Source: Ruminococcaceae bacterium UBA1865
Lineage (GTDB): Bacteria > Bacillota > Clostridia > Oscillospirales > Acutalibacteraceae
Direction of reading: 5' to 3'
Assembly (NCBI GenBank): GCA_002338255.1
Contig: DDHX01000009.1
Span: forward strand, 1,126 to 7,774
Length of the DNA stretch: 6,649 nucleotides
Shown here: one piece after another, positions 6,478 to 6,649 of the stretch
Layout of the letters: each line of letters begins with the position of its first letter
Numbering within the stretch: the stretch's first letter is position 1
Translations under genes and position numbers: made by a program
The notes under the pieces: generated by a model
Database searches by the model: none
What the model was told of the DNA's origin: nothing
The model's input: only the letters and a program-made list of their open reading frames with translations

Positions 6478-6649
6478 ATGCTGTTTGATATGATTCGTAA
6501 TATTTTTAGCGGGCAGCCCTTAGACATGGTTTCCGCGTTTTCGCAAATATTGGCTACACTGTTTATTATATTTTGTATTCTTCCTCTTCATGAATGTGCC
6601 CATGGTTGGGTTGCTTATAAGCTTGGCGATAATACTGCGAAGTATAGTG
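6478..6649 (+). CDS. Site-2 protease family membrane metalloprotease (M50), 3' end missing
   Basis: The first 57 residues of an intramembrane zinc protease; the frame is still open at the window edge. A hydrophobic segment at about 21-37 runs into HECAH (38-42), the HExxH zinc-binding and catalytic motif. GWVAYKLGDNTAK follows, a sequence characteristic of the short M50B/YwhC-like site-2 proteases of Firmicutes. Such enzymes cut substrates within the membrane; the target of this subgroup is generally unknown. ATG 6478 is preceded by AAAGGAGA (6463-6470) at good spacing. It is transcribed away from rpmB from its own promoter. The second zinc-ligand region (NPxxD-like) would lie beyond the window, so completeness cannot be judged. 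Confidence 0.88.
   Translation, partial: MLFDMIRNIFSGQPLDMVSAFSQILATLFIIFCILPLHECAHGWVAYKLGDNTAKYS

Overview
The window is an AT-rich stretch of bacterial housekeeping chromosome, most likely from an anaerobic Firmicute of class Clostridia. The order DUF512 radical-SAM gene, der, plsY is typical of that class. The YceD and L32 pairing, the Bacillus-type glucose-6-phosphate isomerase, strong AGGAGG-type ribosome binding sites and sigma-A-like promoters agree. Assignment to Oscillospirales/Ruminococcaceae is only an impression. No mobile elements, tRNA, rRNA or CRISPR were seen, and all complete genes look intact.

Layout: (1) 1-1206 is the 3' nine tenths of pgi, followed by a small uncharacterised P-loop protein (1266-1682) and a terminator-like hairpin (1705-1741). 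(2) A perfect-consensus sigma-A promoter (1775-1803) drives yceD and rpmF (L32), which end in a clear intrinsic terminator (2562-2592). (3) A tight three-gene unit follows: PDZ/radical SAM/DUF512 protein, Der GTPase (TTG start, overlapping the gene before it) and PlsY acyltransferase, ending in a long hairpin at 5983-6027. (4) On the minus strand rpmB (L28) has its own promoter, ribosome binding site and terminator and converges on plsY. (5) Divergent from rpmB, a membrane site-2 protease (M50) gene begins at 6478 and runs off the window; its promoter contains two perfect inverted repeats.

Functional theme: most genes serve ribosome production (YceD, L32, L28, Der), with phospholipid synthesis (PlsY) and central carbon metabolism (Pgi) beside them. 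YceD, L32 and L28 all keep cysteine pairs expected to bind zinc.

No convincing new multi-gene system was found. The least understood items are the radical-SAM DUF512 protein, the 138-residue P-loop protein after pgi, the terminator only 24 bases ahead of the DUF512 gene, and the palindromes in the M50 promoter.
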